From CAYRMN01 sp964425575 (GTDB lineage: Bacteria; Patescibacteriota; Patescibacteriia; 2-12-FULL-60-25), in NCBI GenBank assembly GCA_964425575.1, contig CAYRMN010000030.1, positions 1 to 14,423 on the forward strand: a stretch of 14,423 nucleotides of DNA. Direction: 5' to 3'. How positions within the stretch are numbered: position 1 is the first letter of the stretch; the number at the start of each line of letters is the position of its first letter. Below, piece by piece: positions 1 through 7,231 of the stretch. Position numbers and translations under genes: made by a program. The notes beneath the pieces were generated by a model. It was not told where the DNA came from and made no database searches. It was given only the letters and a program-made list of their open reading frames with translations.

Positions 1-1
1 T

Positions 2-1201
2 GCATTGCCAATGGCGTATTTCGTTCAGAACCTGTTTGTATTCGATCATCCAGCAGCCTTCTCTATGAGCTTCTTGATGTATGCTCTGGTGGTCGCCGCA
101 ACCACCACGCCGCGTTTTCTAGAGTTGCCCTCGACGGAAGGGGATTTGCCAAGCGTGCGCGCATCTCGTTCTGTATCCTGGGTTGGTTTTGCCGTACTGC
201 AGTTCGTGGCTGTGATACTCATCTGGCGTTATTCCTACTTGCCAGCACGAGCCTCCATCCTTTCCATCGATTCTAACAACGCCTTTAGCTCTGGTCAGTA
301 TGAAACAGCCTATCAGCTGTCTAAGCAGGCGTATGCTATTCCTACACCCTATCTTGATGAACAGACGTTCTTGCAATCTCGGAATTTTATCGGCTTGGTT
401 GGGGGCGGTAAAATAGCCCAGTACCCTTTTTGGAAGGATTGGCACAATCTGATCGTGCAGATTACGGAGCGCTCATTGCAAGACCACCCAAACAATACCA
501 ATCCTCACTTTGTATTTGCTCGTTTTGCTGAAGCGATGATTTCTTCTGTGCCTGAAGATCGCCCTATTGCCGATCGGGAATATAAAAAGTCAATTGAATT
601 AAGCTCAAAGCGACAGCAATTATATTTCAGCTATGCTCGTTTTTTGGTCACTCAAGGGAGAAAAGACGAAGCGCTTGAGTACATGAAGAAGGTCTTATCG
701 TTTGATGACCAACTCGGAGAATCGCATTGGTTGCTTGGATTGCATTACTATTTTGATCGAAACATGAAAAAAGAAGGTGCCGAGGAGATGATCAAATCAC
801 AAACCGTGCAATATCCGTACCAACTTCAAGGAGCTCAGGAGGGAATGGTGCTTGCGCTTGCCTATGATGAGTTGGGTGATAAAGAGGGATTGCGCAGTAT
901 TATCCAACTGTTGCCAAAACTGCCACAAGGACAAATATCCTTCTATTTGCAAATAGCGCTTGCAATGGAGCGTCAAGGATTAATTGCTGAGCGCAATTTG
1001 ATTTTAAACGCCCTGGCTCGTCTCAATGCCGAGNNNNNNNNNNCCGAGCTCGGACAACAGCTTCAGCCTATCTTGTCGGGATCCGTAACCAGTATCCAAG
1101 CAGCCTTACAGCTGTCTGCAAGCAAGCCAGTCATGTCAACCAGCACCCCGATAACGACCGCGCCAGAGTCAACCACCACCGAACGTGGACCGCGAAGATA
1201 G
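2..1201 (+). CDS. O-antigen ligase/polymerase-like membrane protein with TPR tail, 5' truncated
   Basis: The frame is open to the window edge, so this is the C-terminal part of a longer protein. It begins within a membrane segment containing AYFVQNLFVFDHPAAF, a pattern I recognise from the last transmembrane part of Wzy/WaaL-type O-antigen ligases in Parcubacteria. A second hydrophobic segment (about nt 170-245, WVGFAVLQFVAVILIW) is followed by a soluble region with TPR-like helical pairs (YETAYQLSKQAY; REYKKSIELSSKRQQLYFSYA; KDEALEYMKKVL). The end is a Ser/Thr/Pro-rich tail. Such proteins polymerise or transfer lipid-linked glycans outside the cytoplasmic membrane, with the TPR part probably binding partners. 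A 10-N gap at 1034-1043 interrupts the gene without changing frame. It ends 16 nt from the convergent GT4 gene. The family call rests on a short membrane stretch; the catalytic loops are outside the window. Confidence 0.72.
   Translation, partial: ALPMAYFVQNLFVFDHPAAFSMSFLMYALVVAATTTPRFLELPSTEGDLPSVRASRSVSWVGFAVLQFVAVILIWRYSYLPARASILSIDSNNAFSSGQYETAYQLSKQAYAIPTPYLDEQTFLQSRNFIGLVGGGKIAQYPFWKDWHNLIVQITERSLQDHPNNTNPHFVFARFAEAMISSVPEDRPIADREYKKSIELSSKRQQLYFSYARFLVTQGRKDEALEYMKKVLSFDDQLGESHWLLGLHYYFDRNMKKEGAEEMIKSQTVQYPYQLQGAQEGMVLALAYDELGDKEGLRSIIQLLPKLPQGQISFYLQIALAMERQGLIAERNLILNALARLNAEXXXXELGQQLQPILSGSVTSIQAALQLSASKPVMSTSTPITTAPESTTTERGPRR
1034..1043. other. Assembly gap (10 N) inside the ligase-like gene
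   Basis: Ten Ns. The flanks share the word CCGAG: the left side ends in GCCGAG and the right side begins CCGAGCTCGG. Removing the Ns and one copy of CCGAG (15 nt in all) keeps the frame and gives a smooth RLNAELGQQLQPIL. The gap is therefore probably a short unresolved overlap with little or no missing DNA. Confidence 0.9.
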
Positions 1202-1217
1202 GCGAAAAAATAAGGTA

Positions 1218-2351
1218 TTATCTAAATAGTTCCAACGTTTGTTGCGAAGATAGCTCCCAGCGGTAGCGGGTTTCAATGATGGCTCGCGCTGCCAATCCAA
1301 AGTTGTTTCGTTGCTGCTGATCATTGAGTAGTTTTTCGATCGCTTTGGCGAGTGCGTTTGGATTACGCGATGGAACAACGATGCCTCCGTCTGGTTCAAG
1401 CATCCAACGACAGGCACCGACGTCCGTGGCGATGCAGGGCAATCCAGCGGCCATGGCTTCGAGCAAGGCCCAAGGCATGCCTTCTTTGGTCGAAGGGAGA
1501 ACGAACAGATCAAAAGCGCGTAGGAGTGAAGAAGCATCTGCTCTTCGTCCAGTGAAGATGACCCGCTGTTGGAGATTGAGTTCTGCGCAGCGTTTCATGA
1601 CAATGGGGTGTTCAGGGCCATCTCCCATAACGACGAAGCGTATTGAGGGAGAGAGGTGTGTTAGGCGAGCAATGCTATCGAGGAAGCCCGGGACATTTTT
1701 TGGTCCATAGAGATTCGCCACCGTACCCACAATCGTTTCATCCATGCTGAGTCCAAGCTGCGTTCTCGCCTGTTCGCGCGAAAGCAGGTTTTGATCAAAT
1801 GTTCCAAGATTAATCCCATTTGGAATTGTTAGCAGCTCTTTTTGAGGGATGATGCCAAGCTCGCGGGCGATTTGTTCATCGCCAGGATGAACGGTCACAA
1901 TGACGTCTTTCAACCAGGCAGTCCAGTGTTCGGAGACACGATAGATCCATTTTTTGAAAGGAGCAATATCTTCCAAAAAAGCCCAGCCACCTATGCGATA
2001 GACGATGCGGGGAGCGTGTTCAAGCCTGGCGGCGATGGAACCAAGGACGCTCATTTTTGAGCTATTTAAGTGAATGACATCCGGTTTGTAGTCTCGAATG
2101 ACGTGTCTGAGTTCTTGAATGGTCGCGAGATCCGCCAGAGGCAAAATGTCTCGTTTGGCGGCGCGTAGCTTTTGATAGGGGATGCCGGCGCGCAGCGCGC
2201 GCTGTTCGAGCTCACCCTCTCCACCGGCGCTAATCAGCACCTCCATTCCAGCTTTTTTAGCATCTTCCGCCATACGCAACACAAAATGCTGCGCGCCACC
2301 CCAATCAGCCGTGGTGATCAAAAAGAGAATTCGTCGCTTGGCGTGTTCCAT
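1218..2351 (-). CDS. GT4-family glycosyltransferase
   Basis: About 377 residues with a GT-B fold, GT4-like pattern. The N-terminal Rossmann half starts RRILFLITTADWGGAQHF with the glycine-containing acceptor-side loop, and DVIHLNSSK follows. The C-terminal nucleotide-sugar half contains NGINLGTF, IVGTVANLYGPKNV, VVMGDGPE, and the E-x7-E signature in EGMPWALLEAMAAGLP. It should transfer a sugar from a nucleotide donor to a lipid-linked or nascent glycan at the cytoplasmic face; donor and linkage cannot be read from sequence. I chose the start at 2351 (MEHAKRR) because the longer options at 2366 and 2402 run into a promoter-like -10 element and into the divergent asnB-like gene. It converges on the ligase-like gene (16 nt apart) and is 40 nt from the divergent asnB-like start. 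No Shine-Dalgarno sequence is visible. Confidence 0.9.
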   Translation of the reverse strand: MEHAKRRILFLITTADWGGAQHFVLRMAEDAKKAGMEVLISAGGEGELEQRALRAGIPYQKLRAAKRDILPLADLATIQELRHVIRDYKPDVIHLNSSKMSVLGSIAARLEHAPRIVYRIGGWAFLEDIAPFKKWIYRVSEHWTAWLKDVIVTVHPGDEQIARELGIIPQKELLTIPNGINLGTFDQNLLSREQARTQLGLSMDETIVGTVANLYGPKNVPGFLDSIARLTHLSPSIRFVVMGDGPEHPIVMKRCAELNLQQRVIFTGRRADASSLLRAFDLFVLPSTKEGMPWALLEAMAAGLPCIATDVGACRWMLEPDGGIVVPSRNPNALAKAIEKLLNDQQQRNNFGLAARAIIETRYRWELSSQQTLELFR

Positions 2352-2361
2352 GATTGTAGGT

Positions 2362-2390
2362 ACCATAGCCGAATACCGAGCGAGATTCAA
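2362..2390 (-). promoter_or_regulatory. Putative sigma70-type promoter for the GT4 gene at 1218-2351
   Basis: On the minus strand a TTGAAT box (2390-2385) and a TATGGT box (2367-2362) are separated by exactly 17 nt. Initiation about 7 nt past the -10 box would fall only a few nt before the ATG at 2351, so the transcript would be nearly leaderless. Each box matches consensus at 4 of 6 positions, so this is only suggestive. Confidence 0.35.
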
Positions 2391-2391
2391 T

Positions 2392-4341
2392 ATGTGTGGC
2401 ATTGCTGGGATTCTTAAAAAAGATGGAACGTCTCCTGACAGGGCGTTGCTTCAGGGTATGGCAGACCGTATCGCGCATCGCGGGCCGGATGCTGAGGGGG
2501 CGTGGATTGCTCCTGGAATCGGATTAGCTCATCGGCGGCTGGCGATTATCGATCTTTCGCCACGTGGCATGCAGCCCATGCATGATGCGGCACAGGAGCT
2601 CACCATTGTTTTTAATGGAGAAATATATAATTATCGAGAACTCCGTCAGCTGTTATCTGCTGACTGGAAGTCTGATAGCGATACAGAGGTTATTTTGGAA
2701 GGATATCGACAATGGGGAGATGGGGTGATTGAAAAATTGCGCGGAATGTTCGCCTTTGCGTTATGGGATCAGCGTGAGCGTCGTTTACTCGTGGCTCGTG
2801 ATCGAATCGGGAAGAAGCCATTTTTTTATACCTTGACCTCTGTTGGTGATTTGACGTTTGCCTCAGAAGTAAAAGCGCTTCAGCCTTTTGTCCACGCTCC
2901 TGTTGATTGGGAGGCGGTACGTTTATTTTTAGGATTACAGTATGTCCCTTCGCCTCGAACGGGCTTTATGGGTATCCAGCAGTTGCCGCCAGGCTCGAAG
3001 GGAGTGTGGCAGGACGGAACATGGAAGGTAGAAAAATATCACGAGTGGCTTGTGCCGCAGATTGGTCAGATGCGGTCAGGGATCGGTGCAGAGCAAATAG
3101 ATCAAGATATACGCACCAAACTGGACGAGGCGGTCAAGATTCGACAGCTGACGGCTGATGTTCCAGTCGGTGCTTTTTTGTCGGGTGGTGTTGATTCCGC
3201 TGCAGTAGTCGCCTACGCCTCTCAGTATGCTTCAAAACCATTGCATACCTTTACGATGGGATTCATGAGCAAGAAAATGGATGAGAGATCCGAGGCTGAA
3301 GAGATTGCTCGTTACTTTGGCACGGAGCATCACGCCTTTGAGGCCAAACCCGAACAGCTGCTTGAGCTCGTTGATACCTTGGTAGGCGCGTATGATGTTC
3401 CATATGCGGATTCATCCGCCTTACCGCTATGGCTATTGTCTCGTGAAACCGCTCAACATATCAAAGTCGTGCTGACAGGAGATGGGGGAGATGAGGCATT
3501 TGGAGGATATCGTCGCTATGTAGCCTATGAGCAGGCGATACATTTGAGTAAGAGTTTTTTCGGCGGAGCCATCCCGCCGTTGGCCACGGCCGCATCGCGT
3601 GTTTTTCATGATCCGCGTTTTGCACGAATGGCTGAAACGCTGCAGGCGATGAAGAATGGTCCGGAGAGGGGATATGGTGAACTATTTTGCGGATCATATT
3701 TCGGCAGCCGAGATCTTCAAGAGCTGTGCACCAAAGAATTTTTAGAACAAACGAAAAATGCCGATGCCGTTGATTTTGTGACGAACCATATTCGTAGGGG
3801 CGCATGCCATGCGCCCTCCGACCGGACGACTGAACGACTGGACGGCATGTCGGTCGATATGTCCGAGGGCGTGCGCCACACGCCCCTACAAGATGCCATT
3901 CTGTTCGATCTCACCTCCTATCTCTCCGACGATCTAAATGTAAAGATGGATCGGGCCACGATGGCCTTTGGGCTTGAAGCTCGTGCGCCTTTTTTAGATC
4001 AAGAGTTGATTGCGTATGCATTGACATTGCCATTGAATCAGCGCGTGCTTCATGGTCAAACGAAAATTGCATTAAAACGTGCGCTTCACGGGATTGTCCC
4101 AGAGGCAGTTCTGCGACGTCCGAAACGTGGATTTCAGGTTCCGCTGGCGGAGTGGTTTCGGGGTCCGCTTCATGCGATGGTGCGTGAGCGTTGTCTGAGT
4201 TCCGCGAGTCCGCTTCGGAGCATTTTCCATCCTCACGTGATGTCGAGGCTGATTGAAGGGAATAATCGTGGCCTTGATCACGGAAATCGACTTTGGATGT
4301 TATGTGCTTTGTCGTCGTGGTTATCTACCCACTCCTCATAA
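2392..4341 (+). CDS. asnB: Asparagine synthase (glutamine-hydrolysing)-like amidotransferase, class II
   Basis: 649 residues. It must start at ATG 2392, because the mature protein needs Cys2 at its N-terminus (MCGIAG) as the glutaminase nucleophile. The glutaminase domain shows RGPD (30-33), HRRLAIIDLS and FNGEIYNY (about 74-81). The synthase domain carries the ATP-binding PP-loop SGGVDS (264-269) and LTGDGGDEAFGGYRR (about 361-375), then a DDLNVKMDRA segment. The family makes asparagine from aspartate, glutamine and ATP; paralogues in polysaccharide clusters amidate uronic acids or other carboxylates, which the context makes plausible (inference). Unusual: residues about 468-499 are encoded by a GC-rich palindromic element (3794-3889) that fits no family motif and may be an in-frame insertion. 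The next gene begins 47 nt downstream. No clear Shine-Dalgarno sequence precedes the start. Confidence 0.93.
   Translation: MCGIAGILKKDGTSPDRALLQGMADRIAHRGPDAEGAWIAPGIGLAHRRLAIIDLSPRGMQPMHDAAQELTIVFNGEIYNYRELRQLLSADWKSDSDTEVILEGYRQWGDGVIEKLRGMFAFALWDQRERRLLVARDRIGKKPFFYTLTSVGDLTFASEVKALQPFVHAPVDWEAVRLFLGLQYVPSPRTGFMGIQQLPPGSKGVWQDGTWKVEKYHEWLVPQIGQMRSGIGAEQIDQDIRTKLDEAVKIRQLTADVPVGAFLSGGVDSAAVVAYASQYASKPLHTFTMGFMSKKMDERSEAEEIARYFGTEHHAFEAKPEQLLELVDTLVGAYDVPYADSSALPLWLLSRETAQHIKVVLTGDGGDEAFGGYRRYVAYEQAIHLSKSFFGGAIPPLATAASRVFHDPRFARMAETLQAMKNGPERGYGELFCGSYFGSRDLQELCTKEFLEQTKNADAVDFVTNHIRRGACHAPSDRTTERLDGMSVDMSEGVRHTPLQDAILFDLTSYLSDDLNVKMDRATMAFGLEARAPFLDQELIAYALTLPLNQRVLHGQTKIALKRALHGIVPEAVLRRPKRGFQVPLAEWFRGPLHAMVRERCLSSASPLRSIFHPHVMSRLIEGNNRGLDHGNRLWMLCALSSWLSTHSS
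3794..3889. repeat. In-frame palindromic (MITE/RPE-like) element inside the asnB-like gene
   Basis: A 96-nt GC-rich composite palindrome. The ends are perfect 9-nt inverted repeats, GTAGGGGCG (3794-3802) and CGCCCCTAC (3881-3889); similarity between the arms extends imperfectly over about 30 nt. Each arm is itself a hairpin: GGGCGCATG/CATGCGCCC (3798-3806 with 3808-3816, one-base loop) and GGGCGTG/CACGCCC (3867-3873 with 3879-3885, five-base loop). The core has a small direct repeat (ACGACTG twice, 3826-3840) and an outer GACCG/CGGTC pairing. The length is a multiple of three and the reading frame stays open, adding about 32 residues rich in Arg, Asp, Ser and His. No second copy occurs in this window. 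Confidence 0.75.
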
Positions 4342-4388
4342 TTCATATGGAACTGTTCTGTACACACGATCGCTCAAGTATTCGACGC

Positions 4389-5549
4389 ATGCACATCATG
4401 ATAGTGACGCCATTATTTCCACCTGATTTGGGAAGAGTTGCTTTGTATACAAGAGAATTCGCGACGCGGCTTGCGTCACATCATGATGTGAGCATCATGA
4501 TGTATGGATCATTTCCAGAAGACATTCCTGGAGTTCGTTACAGCATAATCTCGAAGGATTGGGCAATTCCTCTGCGCATGATTGCATTTACGTTTCGTCT
4601 ATGGAGAGCGTCGCGTGGTGTTGATGTACTGTATGTTCAAGATGGGGCGTCGGTCGGTTTCTCATCATTACTTGTAGCTCGCATCCGGCGTATTCCATAC
4701 ATTCGCTATGCGATGGAGGATGAAGCACGGGAACGCTCCATCCATGCAGAGAATGTGGATGCCTTGTCACATGAAAAGCTGGCAGTATCTACAACATCGA
4801 ATATAAAAATACGTCTCGTACGCTGGCTTCAGCGCATCGTGCTGCAAAATGCAGTGTGCGTGGTCGTTCCAACTCTCTTTTTGCAAGAAGCGTTAGTTGA
4901 GCGTAATCGTATGTTGGAATCTAATGTACATATCATCCCCTTCCCGCCTGAACGAGAAGAGATCTTACCTTTTCTCATCCAAAAAGTTCCCCATCAGATT
5001 CTTATCACAAGTTCCTTGAATGACATGAGCGGCGTTGATGAGCTTGTGGCTGCATTGCCCGTGCTCGTACAGGCGTATCCTTCGTTGCGTGTGATCTTTG
5101 CAAGCGATGGTCCGCTTCGAACGGATCTAACAAAGCGCATTCATGGCATGGGTCTTATGCATCACGTAGCGTTTTTAGGTTTTACGTCGCGAGTTGAGAA
5201 ATGGGCCTTGCGGCGATCATCGACGGTATTGGTCATGAATCAAAGCATTTCTGAGGGTCCTGCAGAGATTCTGAACGCCTATACCGCTCAGCTTCCAGTC
5301 ATTGCAACAGATATTCCTGAACACCGCGTTGTTATGCAGCCGGATTGTTCCGGACTGCTTATCCCACTGCACCATCAACAAGCTCTTGTGCAGAGTATTG
5401 AGCGCGTCTTGAATGATGCTGACTTACGCAACGCGCTCGTTCATGGTGGTGTACGTTTTTTTGATGTGCAGATTTCTTGGGAGTGTCATCTGAAAGCCAT
5501 CGTGCAGCTTTGTGAGGAAAGTTATCAATCACGCATTCGACCAGTATGA
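4389..5549 (+). CDS. GT4-like glycosyltransferase with degenerate E-x7-E motif
   Basis: 386 residues from the ATG at 4389 (MHIMIVTPLFPPDLGRVALY), where GT4 proteins normally begin. Upstream in-frame ATGs at 4293 and 4347 would add an atypical hydrophobic leader and, for 4293, overlap asnB. The N-terminal half has DVLYVQDGASVGF and RIPYIRYAMEDEARE; the C-terminal half has VIFASDGPLRTDL and AFLGFTSRVEKWAL. The usual EGxPxxxLEAMA signature reads SEGPAEILNAYTAQLP: the second acidic residue is Asn and the loop may be one residue short, so donor binding or retaining catalysis may be altered. The gene follows the asnB-like gene by 47 nt and overlaps the kinase-like gene by 4 nt (ATGA), implying translational coupling. 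Its acceptor and donor are unknown. No Shine-Dalgarno sequence is seen. Confidence 0.85.
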   Translation: MHIMIVTPLFPPDLGRVALYTREFATRLASHHDVSIMMYGSFPEDIPGVRYSIISKDWAIPLRMIAFTFRLWRASRGVDVLYVQDGASVGFSSLLVARIRRIPYIRYAMEDEARERSIHAENVDALSHEKLAVSTTSNIKIRLVRWLQRIVLQNAVCVVVPTLFLQEALVERNRMLESNVHIIPFPPEREEILPFLIQKVPHQILITSSLNDMSGVDELVAALPVLVQAYPSLRVIFASDGPLRTDLTKRIHGMGLMHHVAFLGFTSRVEKWALRRSSTVLVMNQSISEGPAEILNAYTAQLPVIATDIPEHRVVMQPDCSGLLIPLHHQQALVQSIERVLNDADLRNALVHGGVRFFDVQISWECHLKAIVQLCEESYQSRIRPV

Positions 5550-6637
5550 CCATCTATCAAGACCGTGAATCATGGGATGCCTATTGTGCTGCCGAACTGA
5601 TCACGACGCGAGCGCTTGTGTCGCGTCTCGGGTTTGATCTCGAAGCATCACAAATTCATATTGGTGGGGAACGATCAGTGATTAGTGGCAAGAAGCTTGT
5701 TCTCATAGGACGACGACAATCAGATGGAAAACGTGTCGTCATTAAATCGAGCTCTCATCCTGAAGGGAGACGTGAGCTTGAACATGAGCGCGCCTGTCGA
5801 ACGACATTGGATACAATTCGGTTTGCGTATAATGTTTTTTTATCGCCTGAACAGATCGATTGGAGGGATGAGCAAGGATGTCTCCTTTCAATTACTGCGT
5901 ATATTGAGCAGGATTGTTCGTTTTTGGAGCGGACGCTCGAAGAGCAGTTTTTTATCGGGATGAAGGCGTTTGAAACGCAAGAAGGTGCGCATGCAACAAC
6001 ATATGAACATGTGCGTATGGTTCGTGGAGTGTTTGGCATGTATCGTGCATCGACCTATCTCAAGACATGTATTGGATTTCGCGAAGAGATCCGATCCTTT
6101 CTTGGACGGCATAACACCGTTGATGATCTTTTGGGTCGAGCACAGGAGTATTTGCAGACTCATGAGCATCGTATTGAGCAATACTGTGGGTTTTTAACGC
6201 ATACCGATTTCGTTCCGCACAATATTCGAACAGTTGGGCGGGACATCTACCTCTTAGACCATTCTTCCATTCGCTTTGGGAATAAATATGATGGGTGGGC
6301 TCGTTTTTTGAATTTCATGTTGCTGCATCATCGTAATCTTGAAAAGGCGGTGCTGATGTATGTACAAAAAAATCGTACTTCTACAGAGTATGAATCTCTT
6401 TCCCTTATGCGTGTGTATCGACTGGTAGAAATCATTTGCTATTATGCGAAACGGTCTGTGATGACACAGGGTAGTCTTCATGAACTTGATACGGCACGCG
6501 TGTCTTTTTGGACAGATGTCCTTCGGTCGATTTTGGATGAACAGCCTCTTTCAGAGGACCGTATTCAGGCCTATCGCGCTCTGCGCGATGCATTGCGGAG
6601 CGAAGATGAAAAACAGCGACAGCAAGGGCTGCATTAA
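5546..6637 (+). CDS. APH/choline-kinase-fold phosphotransferase-like protein
   Basis: 363 residues. The ATG overlaps the preceding stop (ATGA), so translation is probably coupled. The sequence fits the aminoglycoside phosphotransferase/protein-kinase-like fold: a small N-lobe with GKRVVIKSSS (candidate ATP lysine K67) and ELEHE (E77/E81), then the Brenner-type catalytic loop HTDFVPHN (H219, D221, N226) and a metal-binding Asp in LLDHSSIRFG (D238). The C-terminal third is helical, with a charged tail. In a glycan cluster such a kinase may phosphorylate a sugar, lipid carrier or polyol, but the substrate cannot be read from the sequence and antibiotic resistance is not implied. It is the last gene of this operon and converges on the hydrolase gene only 12 nt away. 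Confidence is high for the fold, low for the substrate. Confidence 0.78.
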   Translation: MTIYQDRESWDAYCAAELITTRALVSRLGFDLEASQIHIGGERSVISGKKLVLIGRRQSDGKRVVIKSSSHPEGRRELEHERACRTTLDTIRFAYNVFLSPEQIDWRDEQGCLLSITAYIEQDCSFLERTLEEQFFIGMKAFETQEGAHATTYEHVRMVRGVFGMYRASTYLKTCIGFREEIRSFLGRHNTVDDLLGRAQEYLQTHEHRIEQYCGFLTHTDFVPHNIRTVGRDIYLLDHSSIRFGNKYDGWARFLNFMLLHHRNLEKAVLMYVQKNRTSTEYESLSLMRVYRLVEIICYYAKRSVMTQGSLHELDTARVSFWTDVLRSILDEQPLSEDRIQAYRALRDALRSEDEKQRQQGLH

Positions 6638-6649
6638 CGAACGGTGGAT

Positions 6650-7231
6650 TTATTCCAGCGTATCTAAGCGAGCAACGAGACTAGCATATTCCTCAACCAG
6701 AGAGTGCGGCCACGTTTCTTGTAACGCACTCAGCACGGCGTGTTCGAACCACGTTTTTTGATCTTTACCTCTGTTAAACATATCCCATACGCGAGGACCG
6801 AGGAGCGCATGAGCTGACAATACACTTTCAAGATTGTGAATTTTGTCGGCAACGCAGACTGCTTTTGTCTCGATAGAAGCAAGTCGAATGTTGGCAATGT
6901 ATTCTTTTTTTCGTTCCTCCCATACAAGGGTTTTATCTTCCGTAAGAGGGAGGATGATACGTACAACATCTTGTCCGAGAAGACGCTCAAGCTCATCCTG
7001 GGTGATGGAGGAGTCCTCTAGAATATCGTGAGCCAGGCCGGCCGCCACAACCGTGTCTGTAAAACCATGTCGCGCCAGCATCAGCGCAACCATGAATGGA
7101 TGGATGATATACGGAGATCCATCATCTTTTCTGACCTGCCCGGCATGAGCAGAGAGCGCGATACGCGCTGCGGCTTCTGCAATGGATGTCCGCTTCTCAC
7201 GCTGCTCGAGTGGTGAATCGTTTATTGCCAT
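6650..7231 (-). CDS. Single-domain HD (p)ppGpp hydrolase (MESH1/SpoT-HD-like)
   Basis: 193 residues made of one HD domain. It has the full RelA/SpoT hydrolase signature: HAGQVRKDDGSPYIIHPF (R34, H44), HDILED (H68, D69, E72, D73) and VCVADKIHNLE (D129, N133). No synthetase, TGS or ACT domain follows, so this is the small MESH1-like form, which cleaves the 3'-pyrophosphate of (p)ppGpp or a related nucleotide using Mn2+. It is the last gene of the leftward operon; its ATG lies inside the end of the upstream GT4 gene (10-nt overlap), so it is co-transcribed with glycan genes. No Shine-Dalgarno sequence is visible. NADPH phosphatase activity, reported for metazoan MESH1, or hydrolysis of another nucleotide are alternatives. 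The family is clear; the role in this operon is inferred. Confidence 0.9.
   Translation of the reverse strand: MAINDSPLEQREKRTSIAEAAARIALSAHAGQVRKDDGSPYIIHPFMVALMLARHGFTDTVVAAGLAHDILEDSSITQDELERLLGQDVVRIILPLTEDKTLVWEERKKEYIANIRLASIETKAVCVADKIHNLESVLSAHALLGPRVWDMFNRGKDQKTWFEHAVLSALQETWPHSLVEEYASLVARLDTLE

Noticed and set aside
1202..1217. Terminator between convergent genes
   Set aside because: The 16-nt spacer has no hairpin with a T run.
2180..2206. GC-rich palindrome GGCGCGCAGCGCGCGC inside the minus-strand GT4 gene
   Set aside because: Short, low-complexity and fully explained by Ala/Arg codons (QRALRAG); no terminal repeats like those at 3794-3889.
2182..2391. N-terminal extension of the asnB-like gene
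   Set aside because: Class II amidotransferases need Cys2 exposed after Met1; MCGIAG begins exactly at 2392 and the upstream stretch overlaps the divergent GT4 gene.
2352..2402. Longer start of the minus-strand GT4 gene (ATG at 2402 or 2366)
   Set aside because: It would overlap the asnB-like start, and the 2366 ATG lies within the -10-like box; the GT4 fold begins at RRILFLIT after 2351.
3461..3914. Minus-strand open frames across the asnB-like gene
   Set aside because: They are antisense shadows with no domain features, and part of their openness comes from the palindromic insert.
4293..4388. Longer start of the second GT4 gene giving a hydrophobic leader
   Set aside because: It overlaps the end of asnB in another frame and has no parallel in GT4 proteins, which begin near MHIMIVTPLFPP.
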